Source: Candidatus Poseidoniaceae archaeon (lineage in GTDB: Archaea; Thermoplasmatota; Poseidoniia; Poseidoniales; Poseidoniaceae). From it: a stretch of DNA of 39,308 nt. Location of the stretch: contig CASIAI010000004.1 in NCBI GenBank assembly GCA_949372655.1, positions 1-39,308 on the forward strand. Reading direction: 5' to 3'. Positions within the stretch are counted from its first letter, which is position 1. Each line of letters starts with the position of its first letter. The notes under the pieces were generated by a model, which did no database searches, had not been told where the DNA came from, and worked only from the letters and a program-made list of their open reading frames with translations. The translations under genes and the position numbers were made by a program. This document shows positions 24,284 to 33,711 of this stretch, piece by piece.

Positions 24284-25879
24284 ATGTCAAAGCATAGAGC
24301 AGGAGACCGCCGAATAATTAGTATCAGCATACCCGAAGATATCGCTCTGCGATTGGACAAGAAAGTCGGCAAAGGTAAACATGGACGTAGCGCCACAATT
24401 AGTCGAATGATTGAAGAGTCACTCAGCCCGACTATTACTACAACTTCAGTGCGTGACAACCCCTCTAGTAACTTGGAACCTTTATCTGGCAAAATCCGAG
24501 TTGAATCTGATACTATGGGCGAACTAGAAGTCCCAGCAGATATGTATTATGGTTGTCAAACCGCTCGTTCCTTGATTAACTTCGATATTGGGGAAGATAA
24601 AATGCCAAGAGGAGTCATACGTGCTTTTGGAGTTCTAAAACAAGCTGCTGCAAAGACAAATGTGGCTCTTAAGCAATTAGAGCCAGAGGTTGGCGACTTG
24701 ATTATTGCCGCATCCCAAGAAGTTATTCGAGGAGATTTAGACGAACACTTTCCTCTAAGAATATGGCAAACTGGGAGCGGTACCCAATCTAATATGAATA
24801 CCAACGAAGTAATTGCCAATAGAGGGATTGAGATCGCTGGAGGAGTACTCGGGTCAAAGTCTCCAGTACATCCTAACGACCACGTAAATAGGGCGCAATC
24901 CTCCAATGATACATTTCCAACCGCCATGCATATTGCAGGCGCAGAAGCCCTAACTCATGAATTACTACCCAGTCTACGCGAATTACGAAATGCCCTTTCA
25001 GATAAATCGAAGGAATGGTCTGATATTGTCAAAATTGGTAGAACACATCTTATGGACGCAGTACCCCTGACACTTGGCCAAGAGGTATCAGGTTGGGTAT
25101 CTCAATTAGATGCAGACTTAAGGAGAATTGATTTCTCATTAGATGATTTATTTGAGTTAGCATTGGGTGGAACTGCTGTTGGCACAGGGCTTAACACACA
25201 TCCCTTATTTGCTCAAATGGTTGCAGATGAGATAGCCAATATCACCGGTTTAACATTTATCAGTGCTGAAAATAAATTTGCTCAATTAGCCGCTCATGAT
25301 GCAATAGTTGCAGCAAGTGGTGCGTTAAACACCCTCGCAGTTAGTTTGATGAAAATTGCCAATGATATACGCTGGTTAGGTTCAGGTCCACGTTGTGGTT
25401 TAGGGGAATTAGCATTACCAGCAAATGAGCCCGGGTCCTCAATAATGCCAGGTAAAGTGAATCCAACACAAGCCGAAGCGATGACGATGGTTTGTTGTCA
25501 AGTTATGGGCAATAACACTGCTATAACCGTTGGAGGTTCACAAGGGAATTTCGAATTGAATGTATACAAGCCAATGATGATTCATAATCTTCTCCACTCA
25601 ATCCGTTTACTAACCGATGCTTGCCGTTCAATGCGTGAAAACTGTGTCGAAGGTCTTGAGCCAGTAAAGGAAAACATCGCATCACATCTTGAGAATTCAT
25701 TGATGTTAGTCACGGCGTTGAACAATCATATTGGGTATGACAAAGCAGCTAAGATTGCTAAGAATGCACACCAAAAAGGATTGACATTAAGAGAATCTGC
25801 ACTTGAATTGAAGTACTTGACCAATGAAGAATTTGACCAGTGGGTAAGGCCAGAAGAAATGATTGGGCCATCAAATTAA
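24284..25879 (+). CDS. fumC: Class II fumarate hydratase fused to an N-terminal ribbon-helix-helix domain
   Basis: A 531-residue protein of two parts. Residues 9-48 read as a CopG/MetJ-type ribbon-helix-helix: a strand ([11 protein letters not shown]), helix A (IALRLDKKV), a basic turn (GKGKHGRS) and helix B ([11 protein letters not shown]). A Ser/Thr/Pro linker of about 20 residues follows. From about residue 69 a full class II fumarase runs to the end: [68 protein letters not shown] and the signature [11 protein letters not shown] from residue 384. It should hydrate fumarate to malate in the TCA cycle. Ordinary FumC is about 460 residues and lacks this N-terminal domain. No stop or good internal start separates the parts. 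It ends one base before convergent polC. Confidence 0.9.
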   Translation: MSKHRAGDRRIISISIPEDIALRLDKKVGKGKHGRSATISRMIEESLSPTITTTSVRDNPSSNLEPLSGKIRVESDTMGELEVPADMYYGCQTARSLINFDIGEDKMPRGVIRAFGVLKQAAAKTNVALKQLEPEVGDLIIAASQEVIRGDLDEHFPLRIWQTGSGTQSNMNTNEVIANRGIEIAGGVLGSKSPVHPNDHVNRAQSSNDTFPTAMHIAGAEALTHELLPSLRELRNALSDKSKEWSDIVKIGRTHLMDAVPLTLGQEVSGWVSQLDADLRRIDFSLDDLFELALGGTAVGTGLNTHPLFAQMVADEIANITGLTFISAENKFAQLAAHDAIVAASGALNTLAVSLMKIANDIRWLGSGPRCGLGELALPANEPGSSIMPGKVNPTQAEAMTMVCCQVMGNNTAITVGGSQGNFELNVYKPMMIHNLLHSIRLLTDACRSMRENCVEGLEPVKENIASHLENSLMLVTALNNHIGYDKAAKIAKNAHQKGLTLRESALELKYLTNEEFDQWVRPEEMIGPSN

Positions 25880-25880
25880 T

Positions 25881-28800
25881 TCAAAGGAAATCCGATAGAG
25901 ACATTTGCTTAGCACGGTCATTCATGAATAGTGAATCAGTACTATTTGCTAACCATTCAACATTCTGTCTCGTATACACGTCAACACCATATTTCTGCAT
26001 AACGTGTTGAGTTACCTTGATGTATTTTCTAACCGCTCCTTCTGAAACAGTCAACGCCAGATTACCTGAGCATAAATCCCCTTCTGATTTTGATACACCA
26101 ACCGAACTAAGACCTTTACCAGAGGCTTTCTTAGTTTGAATACACTTACCAGAAAGAGGCATTCTTCGATATGAATGCCCACATTTTAAACATCTAACTT
26201 TTTGTCTTGCGAAAGCATTCAAGTTTCCACGTAAGTCAGGTAAAAAGTGAGATCTAATCACACTTGAAGCAACCTTTCTTACATCTACGCCCCTCAATCT
26301 TAGGCCTAATTCTAACTGCCCTTCCATTTTGTCGACCATCGTGTCTAGAGTCTTGTAAGCAGATAGTGGTGGGCCTGTTGAGATTGAATGACAGTTATGA
26401 GTAAATCCATAGCCCCTTACTGCTGCTACACTACCCAATCTCCTTTCAACAAAGTCCATTCTCTCGGAACATGTTTTAGGATGAGGTTGATTCAAAGTCA
26501 TTTCATAGAAGTCTCTTTCATAGAACCAGGCAGAGTCTACATTCAGTGCTTCTTTGTCGACTTCAGTAGGATTGAGCCTCGTGGTTAAAACCAATGGAGC
26601 ATCCATTTGGCCACCGCGATTTGCTGGCAATATATTTCTACTAAAATTCAGTAATCCATCCATAAGCATCATAATTGCATCTTCATCACCATCACAATTC
26701 CTTCTTTTAGAGGCATGGAATAATGGATGTGCATATCCGCCAGAGCAATCGGTCCAACCAATAATTCTAGATAATACTCCACCCGATGTATGCGGTGCTA
26801 ATGCGCATATTAGATGGCCAATTAGGTCATTTGGAGTGGATACATTGTAGTATGGTTCCATTCCATAAAACCTAACTAATAATTCATCTATGAACTTGGC
26901 AGTTCTAACAAAGTAATCAGCTGCATTTTTAGCCACAATGAAATCTTGTGGAAATAACTCTAGCATTTGGTCATCATTTGTTAATTCCTCTCCTTCATAG
27001 TCGTGAGTATAACCTAGATTGACTAAGGTTTGCCAAGATACTTCGACTTCTTTTGGTGTAAAATGGGTCACAGGGACATCACTCATATCGAATCTAATAG
27101 TACCATCTCTAAACACGGGTAAGTCATATTTTGCCCGTAAGATCCCCTTTTCTAGAGGTTCAGGAGTTTGGTCTTTACTGGCAATCTTTTTCATACATTT
27201 TATCACCTTGGGAAGTCGGTCAATACCCAGTTTAATTCTGGCATCTTCAAGAGCAGACTCTATTGGTACAGTCATCAACTCACCTCTTCTTCTACGATTT
27301 TGGGCTAACTCGGTATTGAATTCGGTTCTACCGCCGCATACTTCTCCAGCAATACCTTGGCCTGAATCGTCTTTTTTCCGATGGTGGCAGGTAATGAAAG
27401 GAGACTTTTTCTCACACTTAGTACAGGTTCTAGGTCCCAGCTGAGTACGAATATCTTTCTTTTGAGATGCTACACTCATCAATCTCTGATTACCTCCATT
27501 TAATTCAATTGGGAATAAAATATGAGCCATCGGATTCATTACTCGAGGTGCCGATTTCTCAGGCCTACCCATTCGACTTCCAACTCTTATTGGCGCAGAA
27601 TGCTCCCATCTTAGCGACGATATCTTTCTGATTTGAGCAATGATACCGTCTACAATATAATCATCTTCATGTATTTGAGCCGCTAGATATTTTTCTTTAT
27701 CTCTTGGTCCATCATCAGGAATACTTTCAGCAGCATCCTTGCCAATTTTATCAGTTTCCGCAATATTCATGCCCCTTTGTCTAGCATCAGTTTCTGCAGC
27801 GATTCGATTGGTTGCTCTAACCTTTTCTAACTCCCCCTTGCGTAGATTCTCTTCATCGAGAATAACCTTTGCTTCTCTGAGCTGCTTTATTTTTAGGTTA
27901 AATATTTCATCAGCATTTACTATCTTGATTATTTTTTCACCATCGATAGAAAATCCAAATGCTTCCAGTATAGCAGGCCAACCAGAAGTGATGATAATAT
28001 CATCACCATCATGATGATGAGCTAGACCTAGAATCAATGCTGAACCTTTAGCCAGTCCATGCTGTGATAATGTCCATGCTTCGTCAACAACATCTGAAAA
28101 TATAGGGGCAACAACTTCATTATCAATACCAGGGCAATTATCTAACATTTCCTTTATGATTTTTTCAGGGGGTATTTCATCCATTACCTTGCTCGACCAA
28201 TTTTTGGCACCATCAACAATTCTTAATTGCCTAGTCTCGGGAATTGGAAATGCTTGTAATGAATCATCATAGTTTTTCATTGAATGATTATGAGTGCCCA
28301 GTTTTTCAATTGTGGAACCTTCAATAGTTTTCAAAAAAGAAGGAACCCACTCTATTGGTAGGTCTAAGAACCATGGGTTATGGGGCGGGGGTAGAGATGT
28401 TTTGAATCGCTGAGAAATTTGCTTGGCTTGATTCCAGTTAGGGGTTTGCTTAGTTAAGAATTGATGCCATTTTCTACGGTGTTTAAACTGCTCGTCACCA
28501 TTCTTAATTTCCGATTTATCCAGCCCAGGGACGCCAGGGGGGCAATCCGAAATATTAGTTTCCATGATACTACAGAAGTCTGATACCGCCTCATTAGAGT
28601 CTATTTCTTCAATTAGATCACTCGCCCACCAATCAAATCCATAACCTGCAGGAACCAATGATTTGTTGTTTTCCATGAACTCGCCATATCCAATTACCAA
28701 CTCCCCATTATCCCATACACATCGAACATCAGAAGCGATGGTTGAGAAACTTTTGATATCATCAAGGCGAAGGAAGCGCCCATCTTCTAGCACAACCCAA

Positions 28801-30023
28801 GGCCCTTCCGAATCATCACATGGAGTAATAGCACAGGCCTTCCCTGGGCGTTCAATCTTCATCTGGGTACCAATTGTAATGAAGTCATCCATCGCTGACA
28901 TACAAGCAGGGTTTACCGAAGCCGCTGCAAGTCCAGATGGCCGGCTACGTCCATACCTTAATCGGAAACCACCAGCAGCTTGAGGACTCCCAAATACAGG
29001 TCTTCCAGCGATAATATCATTCATAAATTTAGTAATAGGCTTAACCCTTCTAGTTTTGAATGGATTTTTTTCCGATTCAGTATCTTTTTCTTTTCCTTTA
29101 TTGGCAAACTTTGAGATAAAATCCCATCCAGCTACCTCAAGTCGTTCAGTATGCTTTTGTATTTTTGGGGCTTTGAGGCACAAACCTTCTCCGATGACAA
29201 GTAATACACCGCCCCTTATTCTTGCTTCGTCAATGTTTCTCACTCGCCCATATCCTGCGCATTCAATCCGTTCAGTAGATTCACCATTTACCATCACAGG
29301 GCAAGCACGAACGATTTCTTCTATCTCAGTTGGAGACGGCCGATACTGTAGATTTCCCCGATATAGTCCGAATTCCTCTTTCACCCGTTCAACCTCAGGG
29401 TCTGTAGGTTGATATCTTCCAACATTCAATTCACGTCTAATCATATCAGCGATTAGCACTGCTAATGCCTGAGCAGTACCACCAGCAGCACGAATAGGGC
29501 CGGCGAAATGAACCGAAACAAATTGAGAGCCGTCTAAATTATTCAATAGCCGTACTTCACTGATTCCTTCTAATGGCGCTACCAATACGGCTTCTGTAAG
29601 TATTGCTAATCCAACACGGAGCCCAGCATCTATTGCAGTTACTAAGTCAAATCCTTGTTCTCGAAATCCCTTTGCAACAGATTGACCCATCATAATTGAA
29701 GTAGTTTCTCTGTCGTGGAGTTCTAACATATCTCGTATATCATCTGCTACTTTGTAGTCTCCAAGGTATTCAACAAGTAGTTTTTCAGTTCTACTCGCTA
29801 AGTCAGAAGCTCTGGGTATCTCGACAAATGGCTGATGGTCTAGGTTTAGCGAACGCGCTTGTTCGGCGACCTTATAGGCGTCATCTGCTCTTTCATCCAT
29901 CCATGACTGATAGTTCTCCATCTCTTTTTCTAATCTTGGAATATCTAGTCCAATAAGCGGATTATGAGCGCCCAAACCAGTCGAATTATTATCAGATGAC
30001 ATACCAATAAAACTCCTGTTCAT
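25881..30023 (-). CDS. polC: DNA polymerase II (PolD) large subunit DP2
   Basis: A 1380-residue DP2, the catalytic subunit of the archaeal replicative polymerase PolD. Family strings include FAGPIRAAGGTAQA, QYRPSPTEIEEIVRACPVMVNGE, RYGRSRPSGLAAASVNP and the catalytic double-psi barrel region with NCDGDED (acidic D1111 and D1113). One zinc motif starts at CTKC (C867/C870, followed by CHH and a later Cys), and another at CLKC (C1278/C1281). The final eight residues, QMSLSDFL, form a PCNA-interacting motif. It is about 120 residues longer than Pyrococcus DP2 (about 1260) but no intein motifs are apparent; extra sequence is mainly between residues 470 and 620. GTG 30026, ATG 30023 and ATG 30002 are possible starts. 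The small subunit DP1 is not here. Confidence 0.96.
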   Translation of the reverse strand: MNRSFIGMSSDNNSTGLGAHNPLIGLDIPRLEKEMENYQSWMDERADDAYKVAEQARSLNLDHQPFVEIPRASDLASRTEKLLVEYLGDYKVADDIRDMLELHDRETTSIMMGQSVAKGFREQGFDLVTAIDAGLRVGLAILTEAVLVAPLEGISEVRLLNNLDGSQFVSVHFAGPIRAAGGTAQALAVLIADMIRRELNVGRYQPTDPEVERVKEEFGLYRGNLQYRPSPTEIEEIVRACPVMVNGESTERIECAGYGRVRNIDEARIRGGVLLVIGEGLCLKAPKIQKHTERLEVAGWDFISKFANKGKEKDTESEKNPFKTRRVKPITKFMNDIIAGRPVFGSPQAAGGFRLRYGRSRPSGLAAASVNPACMSAMDDFITIGTQMKIERPGKACAITPCDDSEGPWVVLEDGRFLRLDDIKSFSTIASDVRCVWDNGELVIGYGEFMENNKSLVPAGYGFDWWASDLIEEIDSNEAVSDFCSIMETNISDCPPGVPGLDKSEIKNGDEQFKHRRKWHQFLTKQTPNWNQAKQISQRFKTSLPPPHNPWFLDLPIEWVPSFLKTIEGSTIEKLGTHNHSMKNYDDSLQAFPIPETRQLRIVDGAKNWSSKVMDEIPPEKIIKEMLDNCPGIDNEVVAPIFSDVVDEAWTLSQHGLAKGSALILGLAHHHDGDDIIITSGWPAILEAFGFSIDGEKIIKIVNADEIFNLKIKQLREAKVILDEENLRKGELEKVRATNRIAAETDARQRGMNIAETDKIGKDAAESIPDDGPRDKEKYLAAQIHEDDYIVDGIIAQIRKISSLRWEHSAPIRVGSRMGRPEKSAPRVMNPMAHILFPIELNGGNQRLMSVASQKKDIRTQLGPRTCTKCEKKSPFITCHHRKKDDSGQGIAGEVCGGRTEFNTELAQNRRRRGELMTVPIESALEDARIKLGIDRLPKVIKCMKKIASKDQTPEPLEKGILRAKYDLPVFRDGTIRFDMSDVPVTHFTPKEVEVSWQTLVNLGYTHDYEGEELTNDDQMLELFPQDFIVAKNAADYFVRTAKFIDELLVRFYGMEPYYNVSTPNDLIGHLICALAPHTSGGVLSRIIGWTDCSGGYAHPLFHASKRRNCDGDEDAIMMLMDGLLNFSRNILPANRGGQMDAPLVLTTRLNPTEVDKEALNVDSAWFYERDFYEMTLNQPHPKTCSERMDFVERRLGSVAAVRGYGFTHNCHSISTGPPLSAYKTLDTMVDKMEGQLELGLRLRGVDVRKVASSVIRSHFLPDLRGNLNAFARQKVRCLKCGHSYRRMPLSGKCIQTKKASGKGLSSVGVSKSEGDLCSGNLALTVSEGAVRKYIKVTQHVMQKYGVDVYTRQNVEWLANSTDSLFMNDRAKQMSLSDFL

Positions 30024-30141
30024 CACTCGCTTACCAAGAGCGCCCTATTGTATCGCTCAGTCTACACAACAAAGAGTTATTGTTTGACAAATCAGCAATA
30101 AATAAGGAAAGTTCATTTCATTAGAGCCGAACCATTAGCCG

Positions 30142-30738
30142 ATGAGCGTCCATACTTCTCTTCGCGAGCACCCCAGTTGGCCTCGACTTGTGTCGTTGGT
30201 TAGAGAACTAGCATTTATTGACGGAGGCAGCGATGATGCCTTCACTTTAGCAAGCGGACGTAATTCGCGCTGGTTTTTTGATACTAAACCAGTAATGATG
30301 AACCCAGAGGCCAGCCACCTGCTTGGCGAGTTATTCAATTTGAGAATGGATGAGATGAATGCCGACTATGTTGGAGGCTTAGAATTAGGCGCAGTTCCTT
30401 TAACAGCAATTGCCATTGCAACTTCTCACAAGGATTCACCACGTAGAGGATTCATGGTTCGCAAGGAACCGAAAGGCAGAGGTGGTAGGAAAACGAATAA
30501 TCCTCCAGGTATTGAAGGAACAGCTCTGGGGGATGGCGGCACGATTGTAATTGTTGAAGACGTCACCACTACGGGCGGATCTGCCATTAAGGCGGTTGAA
30601 AGAATTCATAACGATACCACTTGTAAGGTAATTGCAGTAATTAGTATAGTTGATCGCGAAGAAGGCGCTATTGAAGCTTTTGAGGCAGCAGGGATTCACT
30701 TTGAAAGTATCATGACTCGAAGTGATGTGGCAAACTAA
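30142..30738 (+). CDS. pyrE: Orotate phosphoribosyltransferase
   Basis: A 198-residue type I phosphoribosyltransferase. The N-terminal LASGRNSRWFFDTKPVMMNPE is typical of orotate PRTases, followed by YVGGLELGAVPLTAIAIA and the MVRKEPKGRG loop with the catalytic Lys. The PRPP-binding motif VIVEDVTTTGGSA is at about residues 136-148. It joins orotate and PRPP to make OMP in pyrimidine biosynthesis. ATG 30142 is 118 bases from the divergent polC start. It is followed after 12 bases by the methyltransferase gene on the same strand, so the two are probably co-transcribed. Confidence 0.94.
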   Translation: MSVHTSLREHPSWPRLVSLVRELAFIDGGSDDAFTLASGRNSRWFFDTKPVMMNPEASHLLGELFNLRMDEMNADYVGGLELGAVPLTAIAIATSHKDSPRRGFMVRKEPKGRGGRKTNNPPGIEGTALGDGGTIVIVEDVTTTGGSAIKAVERIHNDTTCKVIAVISIVDREEGAIEAFEAAGIHFESIMTRSDVAN

Positions 30739-30750
30739 TGAGGGCTAAAA

Positions 30751-32043
30751 ATGAATGATATTATACGTCCATTGGATGCTAAATCCGACGGCTTGATAGA
30801 ATCTATGAAAGACCCGACATCGGCCGAAGGAATGATATTTTTTCATGCTGATGAAGGCAAACCATTGGCAACCCCTTGGCAGGTAGCGCTATCTAGGGCG
30901 ATTTTGCTAAGTAAAGTCCAACTTCCAGAGGGCCACATCCTTGATTGTGCCTGTGGCAGTGGAATTCAAATTGCAGCATATTCTGCAATTTTCAAAAGAC
31001 CAGCATTGGGAATAGAACTCAACCCACAAAGAGCGAGAGCAAGCGCTGTTAATTTTAGGAATATTTTCAAAACTAGGGGTGGAGGCTCAGTAGAGATATT
31101 ACAAAATAGTCTTTTTTTGGCTGCAGACGGTAGAGATGGAAAGGGGGCAATTGAAAAACTGGCTATTGCTAATGGCCAAGAAGATGTAAAAATCGCCCTT
31201 TTACACCTAGATCCAGCAAGGCCAAGAAATAGTCGTTCCCATTCTCTTGATGAAATGAAGCCTAGATTGGGCGAGATATTTGATGGATGGAAAGACCATC
31301 TTGTAGAAACCACTGCAGGCCCATCAATACTACTCGACCTATCTCCAAGGCTTTCTCACTTGCAAAGATTAGAAGTTGAGGAAATAGTAGACCAATATTG
31401 GCCTGAAATTGACAAAACTTGGACTTGGACTTCACGTGGAAAAGGACGTGTTGACCGGCTTGCATTATGGATTGGTGCAATAGCCGATAAAGGCATAGCA
31501 AGGCGATTTGTTAGAATTTCCCCTGATTTGAAGCAGCAACCTTTCATCTTTGAAGGGGGTTTAAGTCTTGGACAAGGAGAAGATATCCCTGAGTCCAGCC
31601 ATAGGATGCCTAAGCGTGGAGAATATGTCACTATCTTAGATTCTGCTTTTGTCGAATGTGGGCTAGCCAAATATTGGCTCAACGAGCAAATTGGGGAAGA
31701 AAATACTCATTGGGTTGAGTCGATAGGCAGGAGGCCGCAAATACACCATGAAGTGAAATTGAATCTCGAACCTGAATCGGACAAAACCCTAATTCAAACA
31801 TCGGGTAGAATTGTCGAAATTTTCCATCAACAACTAACGGCGGAAACAGTTGACAGTTTTGTAGAGCAAGCGATTGCCAATGATATTAGGAAAATCACAA
31901 TTCGTACCCCCCTAGAGCCATCATCCCATCCTAAAATCCAAGGCTCTTTTGACCGTCAACTGAGCCGCCGTAGCGGTAAGAGGGATGGATTCATAATCCA
32001 ACATCCTAACTCTGAAATGAGTATGCTTTGTGTTGTTGAATAA
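30751..32043 (+). CDS. Class I SAM-dependent methyltransferase with THUMP-like C-terminal domain
   Basis: A 430-residue protein. The SAM-binding motif I is LDCACGSGIQ (residues 64-73), followed by an acidic motif II (ALGIELNPQRA). LLHLDPARPRNSRSH takes the place of the motif IV DPPR of RNA and DNA methyltransferases. The C-terminal part (about residues 300-430) contains PKRGEYVTILDSAFVECGLAKYW and ends SRRSGKRDGFIIQHP, as in THUMP-like domains of uncharacterised bacterial and archaeal methyltransferases. RNA modification is the likeliest role, but the target is unknown. ATG 30751, 12 bases after pyrE. It is followed by a 138-base gap with the promoter of the ribosomal operon. Confidence 0.75.
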   Translation: MNDIIRPLDAKSDGLIESMKDPTSAEGMIFFHADEGKPLATPWQVALSRAILLSKVQLPEGHILDCACGSGIQIAAYSAIFKRPALGIELNPQRARASAVNFRNIFKTRGGGSVEILQNSLFLAADGRDGKGAIEKLAIANGQEDVKIALLHLDPARPRNSRSHSLDEMKPRLGEIFDGWKDHLVETTAGPSILLDLSPRLSHLQRLEVEEIVDQYWPEIDKTWTWTSRGKGRVDRLALWIGAIADKGIARRFVRISPDLKQQPFIFEGGLSLGQGEDIPESSHRMPKRGEYVTILDSAFVECGLAKYWLNEQIGEENTHWVESIGRRPQIHHEVKLNLEPESDKTLIQTSGRIVEIFHQQLTAETVDSFVEQAIANDIRKITIRTPLEPSSHPKIQGSFDRQLSRRSGKRDGFIIQHPNSEMSMLCVVE

Positions 32044-32116
32044 GGTAAATTTAGGGCAAAACCTCCAATTTCCATCATTATTTGAGTTGTCAATTATTGT
32101 CTGCAGCATCGCGGTA

Positions 32117-32175
32117 TTGATATATGGGAGGTTGGTCGGAAACCTGCTCCACACTCTGTGTAAGCATGATGGTGA
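32117..32175 (+). promoter_or_regulatory. Promoter and Shine-Dalgarno site of the uS13 operon
   Basis: TTGATATAT (32117-32125) fits an archaeal TATA box. Transcription would begin about 25 bases downstream, giving a leader of about 35 bases. GGTGA at 32171-32175 lies six bases before the ATG at 32182. No purine-rich BRE is obvious, so the promoter call is tentative; the Shine-Dalgarno call is firmer. Confidence 0.5.
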
Positions 32176-32181
32176 AACAAT

Positions 32182-32649
32182 ATGGCACAACCTAAAGACC
32201 AAGAACTCGGTGAAGATTTCTCATATATTCTGCGTATGGCAGATACAGATATGGACGGGCTAAAAACGCTGTCTACCGCACTAACTGCGGTAAGAGGTAT
32301 TGGTGCTAGAACTGCAATTCAAATTTGTAAGAATACAGGATTCGATGCTTTTTCTCTTGCTGGACACCTTTCAGTTGAAGACCAAGAGACTCTTCGCCAA
32401 TCCATTGAAGGTTACAATGAAACAGTACCTCTGTGGATGTTGAACCGTCAAAGAGATTTGGAAACCGGTGAAGAGATTCATTTGACTGGTCAACAAGTTA
32501 AATTTACTCTCAAGGACGACATAGATCGTCTTCGTACAATGAAATGTTACCGTGGTGTAAGACACGCTACTGGTAACAAAGTCCGTGGACAGCGTGGACG
32601 TTCTAACGGCCGTGGTGGCCTAACACTCGGTGTTAACCGAAAGAAGTGA
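32182..32649 (+). CDS. rps13: Small ribosomal subunit protein uS13
   Basis: A 155-residue archaeal uS13. It begins with an archaeal N-terminal extension (MAQPKDQELGEDFSYILRMADTDMDG) and continues into the helix-two-turns-helix motif AVRGIGARTAIQICKNTG. The C-terminus is the basic RGVRHATGNKVRGQRGRSNGRGG region that reaches to the P-site tRNAs in the 30S head. Length is normal for archaea. It opens the conserved archaeal operon uS13-uS4-uS11-Rpo3. Arg and Gly codons include many CGT and GGT, a pattern of high expression also seen in the following genes. Ten bases separate it from uS4. Confidence 0.97.
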   Translation: MAQPKDQELGEDFSYILRMADTDMDGLKTLSTALTAVRGIGARTAIQICKNTGFDAFSLAGHLSVEDQETLRQSIEGYNETVPLWMLNRQRDLETGEEIHLTGQQVKFTLKDDIDRLRTMKCYRGVRHATGNKVRGQRGRSNGRGGLTLGVNRKK

Positions 32650-32659
32650 GGGATTATAG

Positions 32660-33313
32660 ATGGGAGAGCCAAAATTTTCAAGACCAAAATTCGATACACC
32701 TTCCCACCCGTGGAAGGCATCCAGAATAGAAGAAGAGCATGGTATTCAAGCTCAGCATGGGCTAAAGAACATGCGTGAAATCTGGAAGGCTAAGTCTCAA
32801 CTTCGTAGATACCGAAGACAATCTATGCGTTTGATTGGTGCTGCTAATACAAATGAAGGTCACAGCAAGAGAGAGATAGAAGGACTTCTTGCATCTCTTA
32901 ACAACAAGGGACTAATCGCATCCGATGCAATTCTTGATGATATTCTATCTCTAGGGACAGAAGACATTCTTAACAGAAGGCTTCAAGCCCAAGTTTACTA
33001 CAAAGGACTTGCAACCACAATGAAGCAAGCAAGACAACTTGTTAACCATGGATTAATCTGTATTGGTGACCAAAAAGTTACAATTCCATCATACCCGGTT
33101 TCCCGTGATGAAGAGGAATTGATCAAGTACCACCCAAGTAGTGACCTAAATGATTCAGAACATCCAATTCGTAAGGCTATTGAAGGCCGAAGAGAAATGG
33201 CAGAATATGCTTCAGAAGAAGTAGACCCTGAGGCAACTCCAGAGTTTGCAGAAGAAGTCAAGAGTGCTGCAGAAGAAGCACCTTCAGTAGAAGCAGACGG
33301 AGGTGACCAATGA
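32660..33313 (+). CDS. rps4: Small ribosomal subunit protein uS4
   Basis: A 217-residue archaeal uS4. The N-terminal [55 protein letters not shown] is diagnostic, and the S4 RNA-binding motif follows ([49 protein letters not shown]). The last 40 residues are an acidic tail rich in Glu and Ala ([22 protein letters not shown]), common in archaeal uS4. It binds 16S rRNA early in 30S assembly. GTGAGG, overlapping the uS13 stop codon, serves as its Shine-Dalgarno site before ATG 32660. Its stop codon overlaps or abuts the uS11 start. Confidence 0.97.
   Translation: MGEPKFSRPKFDTPSHPWKASRIEEEHGIQAQHGLKNMREIWKAKSQLRRYRRQSMRLIGAANTNEGHSKREIEGLLASLNNKGLIASDAILDDILSLGTEDILNRRLQAQVYYKGLATTMKQARQLVNHGLICIGDQKVTIPSYPVSRDEEELIKYHPSSDLNDSEHPIRKAIEGRREMAEYASEEVDPEATPEFAEEVKSAAEEAPSVEADGGDQ
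33299..33306 (+). promoter_or_regulatory. Full-length Shine-Dalgarno site of uS11
   Basis: GGAGGTGA is complementary to the whole archaeal anti-Shine-Dalgarno core. Two tandem ATGs follow, at 33310 (three bases away) and 33313 (six bases away). Spacing favours 33313. It lies inside the uS4 coding region, coupling the two genes. Confidence 0.75.
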
Positions 33314-33696
33314 TGTCAAGACGTGCAATCGTAAACATATTTAGTTCATACAATAATATTTTGATGACCGCTACTGATTTGACAGGCGCTGAAACAATCA
33401 CCACCTGTTCAGGTGGGCAAGTAGTCAAGTCTTCCAAAGACAGTGGCGGCCAATTTGCAGCAACAAGAGCAGCAGAGAAGATGGCTGACACACTAAAAGA
33501 TAAAGAATTTACACAACTAATTGTCAAGTACCGTGCACCGGGTGGTAACCTTTCCAACAACACTGGACCAGGTGCTCAAGCAGCAATTCGTGCATTAACA
33601 CGTGCTGGTATGACAATTACTAGAATTGAAGATGTAACCCCTATAGCACACGATGGAACCAAGAAAAAGGGCGGACGTCGTGGCCGTAGAGTTTGA
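33313..33696 (+). CDS. rps11: Small ribosomal subunit protein uS11
   Basis: A 127-residue uS11 beginning [29 protein letters not shown]. Further motifs are CSGGQVVKSSKDSGGQFAATRAAEKMAD, IVKYRAPGGN, and the C-terminal RIEDVTPIAHDGTKKKGGRRGRRV, which is nearly universal in archaea and eukaryotes. It sits on the 30S platform near the Shine-Dalgarno helix. ATG 33313 is used because of its spacing from GGAGGTGA; ATG 33310 would add one Met and overlap the uS4 stop codon. Fifteen bases separate its stop from rpo3. Confidence 0.97.
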   Translation: MSRRAIVNIFSSYNNILMTATDLTGAETITTCSGGQVVKSSKDSGGQFAATRAAEKMADTLKDKEFTQLIVKYRAPGGNLSNNTGPGAQAAIRALTRAGMTITRIEDVTPIAHDGTKKKGGRRGRRV

Positions 33697-33699
33697 TTA

Positions 33700-33707
33700 G
33701 GAGGAGA
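33700..33707 (+). promoter_or_regulatory. Shine-Dalgarno site of rpo3
   Basis: GGAGGAGA lies four bases before the ATG at 33712, between the uS11 stop codon and rpo3. It supports the chosen start and internal translation initiation within the operon. Confidence 0.6.
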
Positions 33708-33711
33708 TATA

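Noticed and set aside
24472-25879. Fumarase as a separate gene starting at an internal TTG
   Set aside because: There is no stop codon between the two parts and no clear Shine-Dalgarno site before the TTG; a continuous fusion is the simpler reading.
27019-27444. Plus-strand open frame inside polC
   Set aside because: It lies opposite well-conserved DP2 sequence including a zinc motif, and the translation is Ser/Phe/Pro-rich without recognisable domains.
25881-30023. Intein inside DP2
   Set aside because: Many archaeal DP2 genes carry inteins, but no splice-junction Cys/His-Asn motifs or endonuclease motifs are visible, and the extra length is too small for a typical intein.
32030-32263. Open frame spanning the promoter and 5' end of uS13
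   Set aside because: It covers the TATA box, the Shine-Dalgarno site and the first part of uS13 in another frame, and has no homology.
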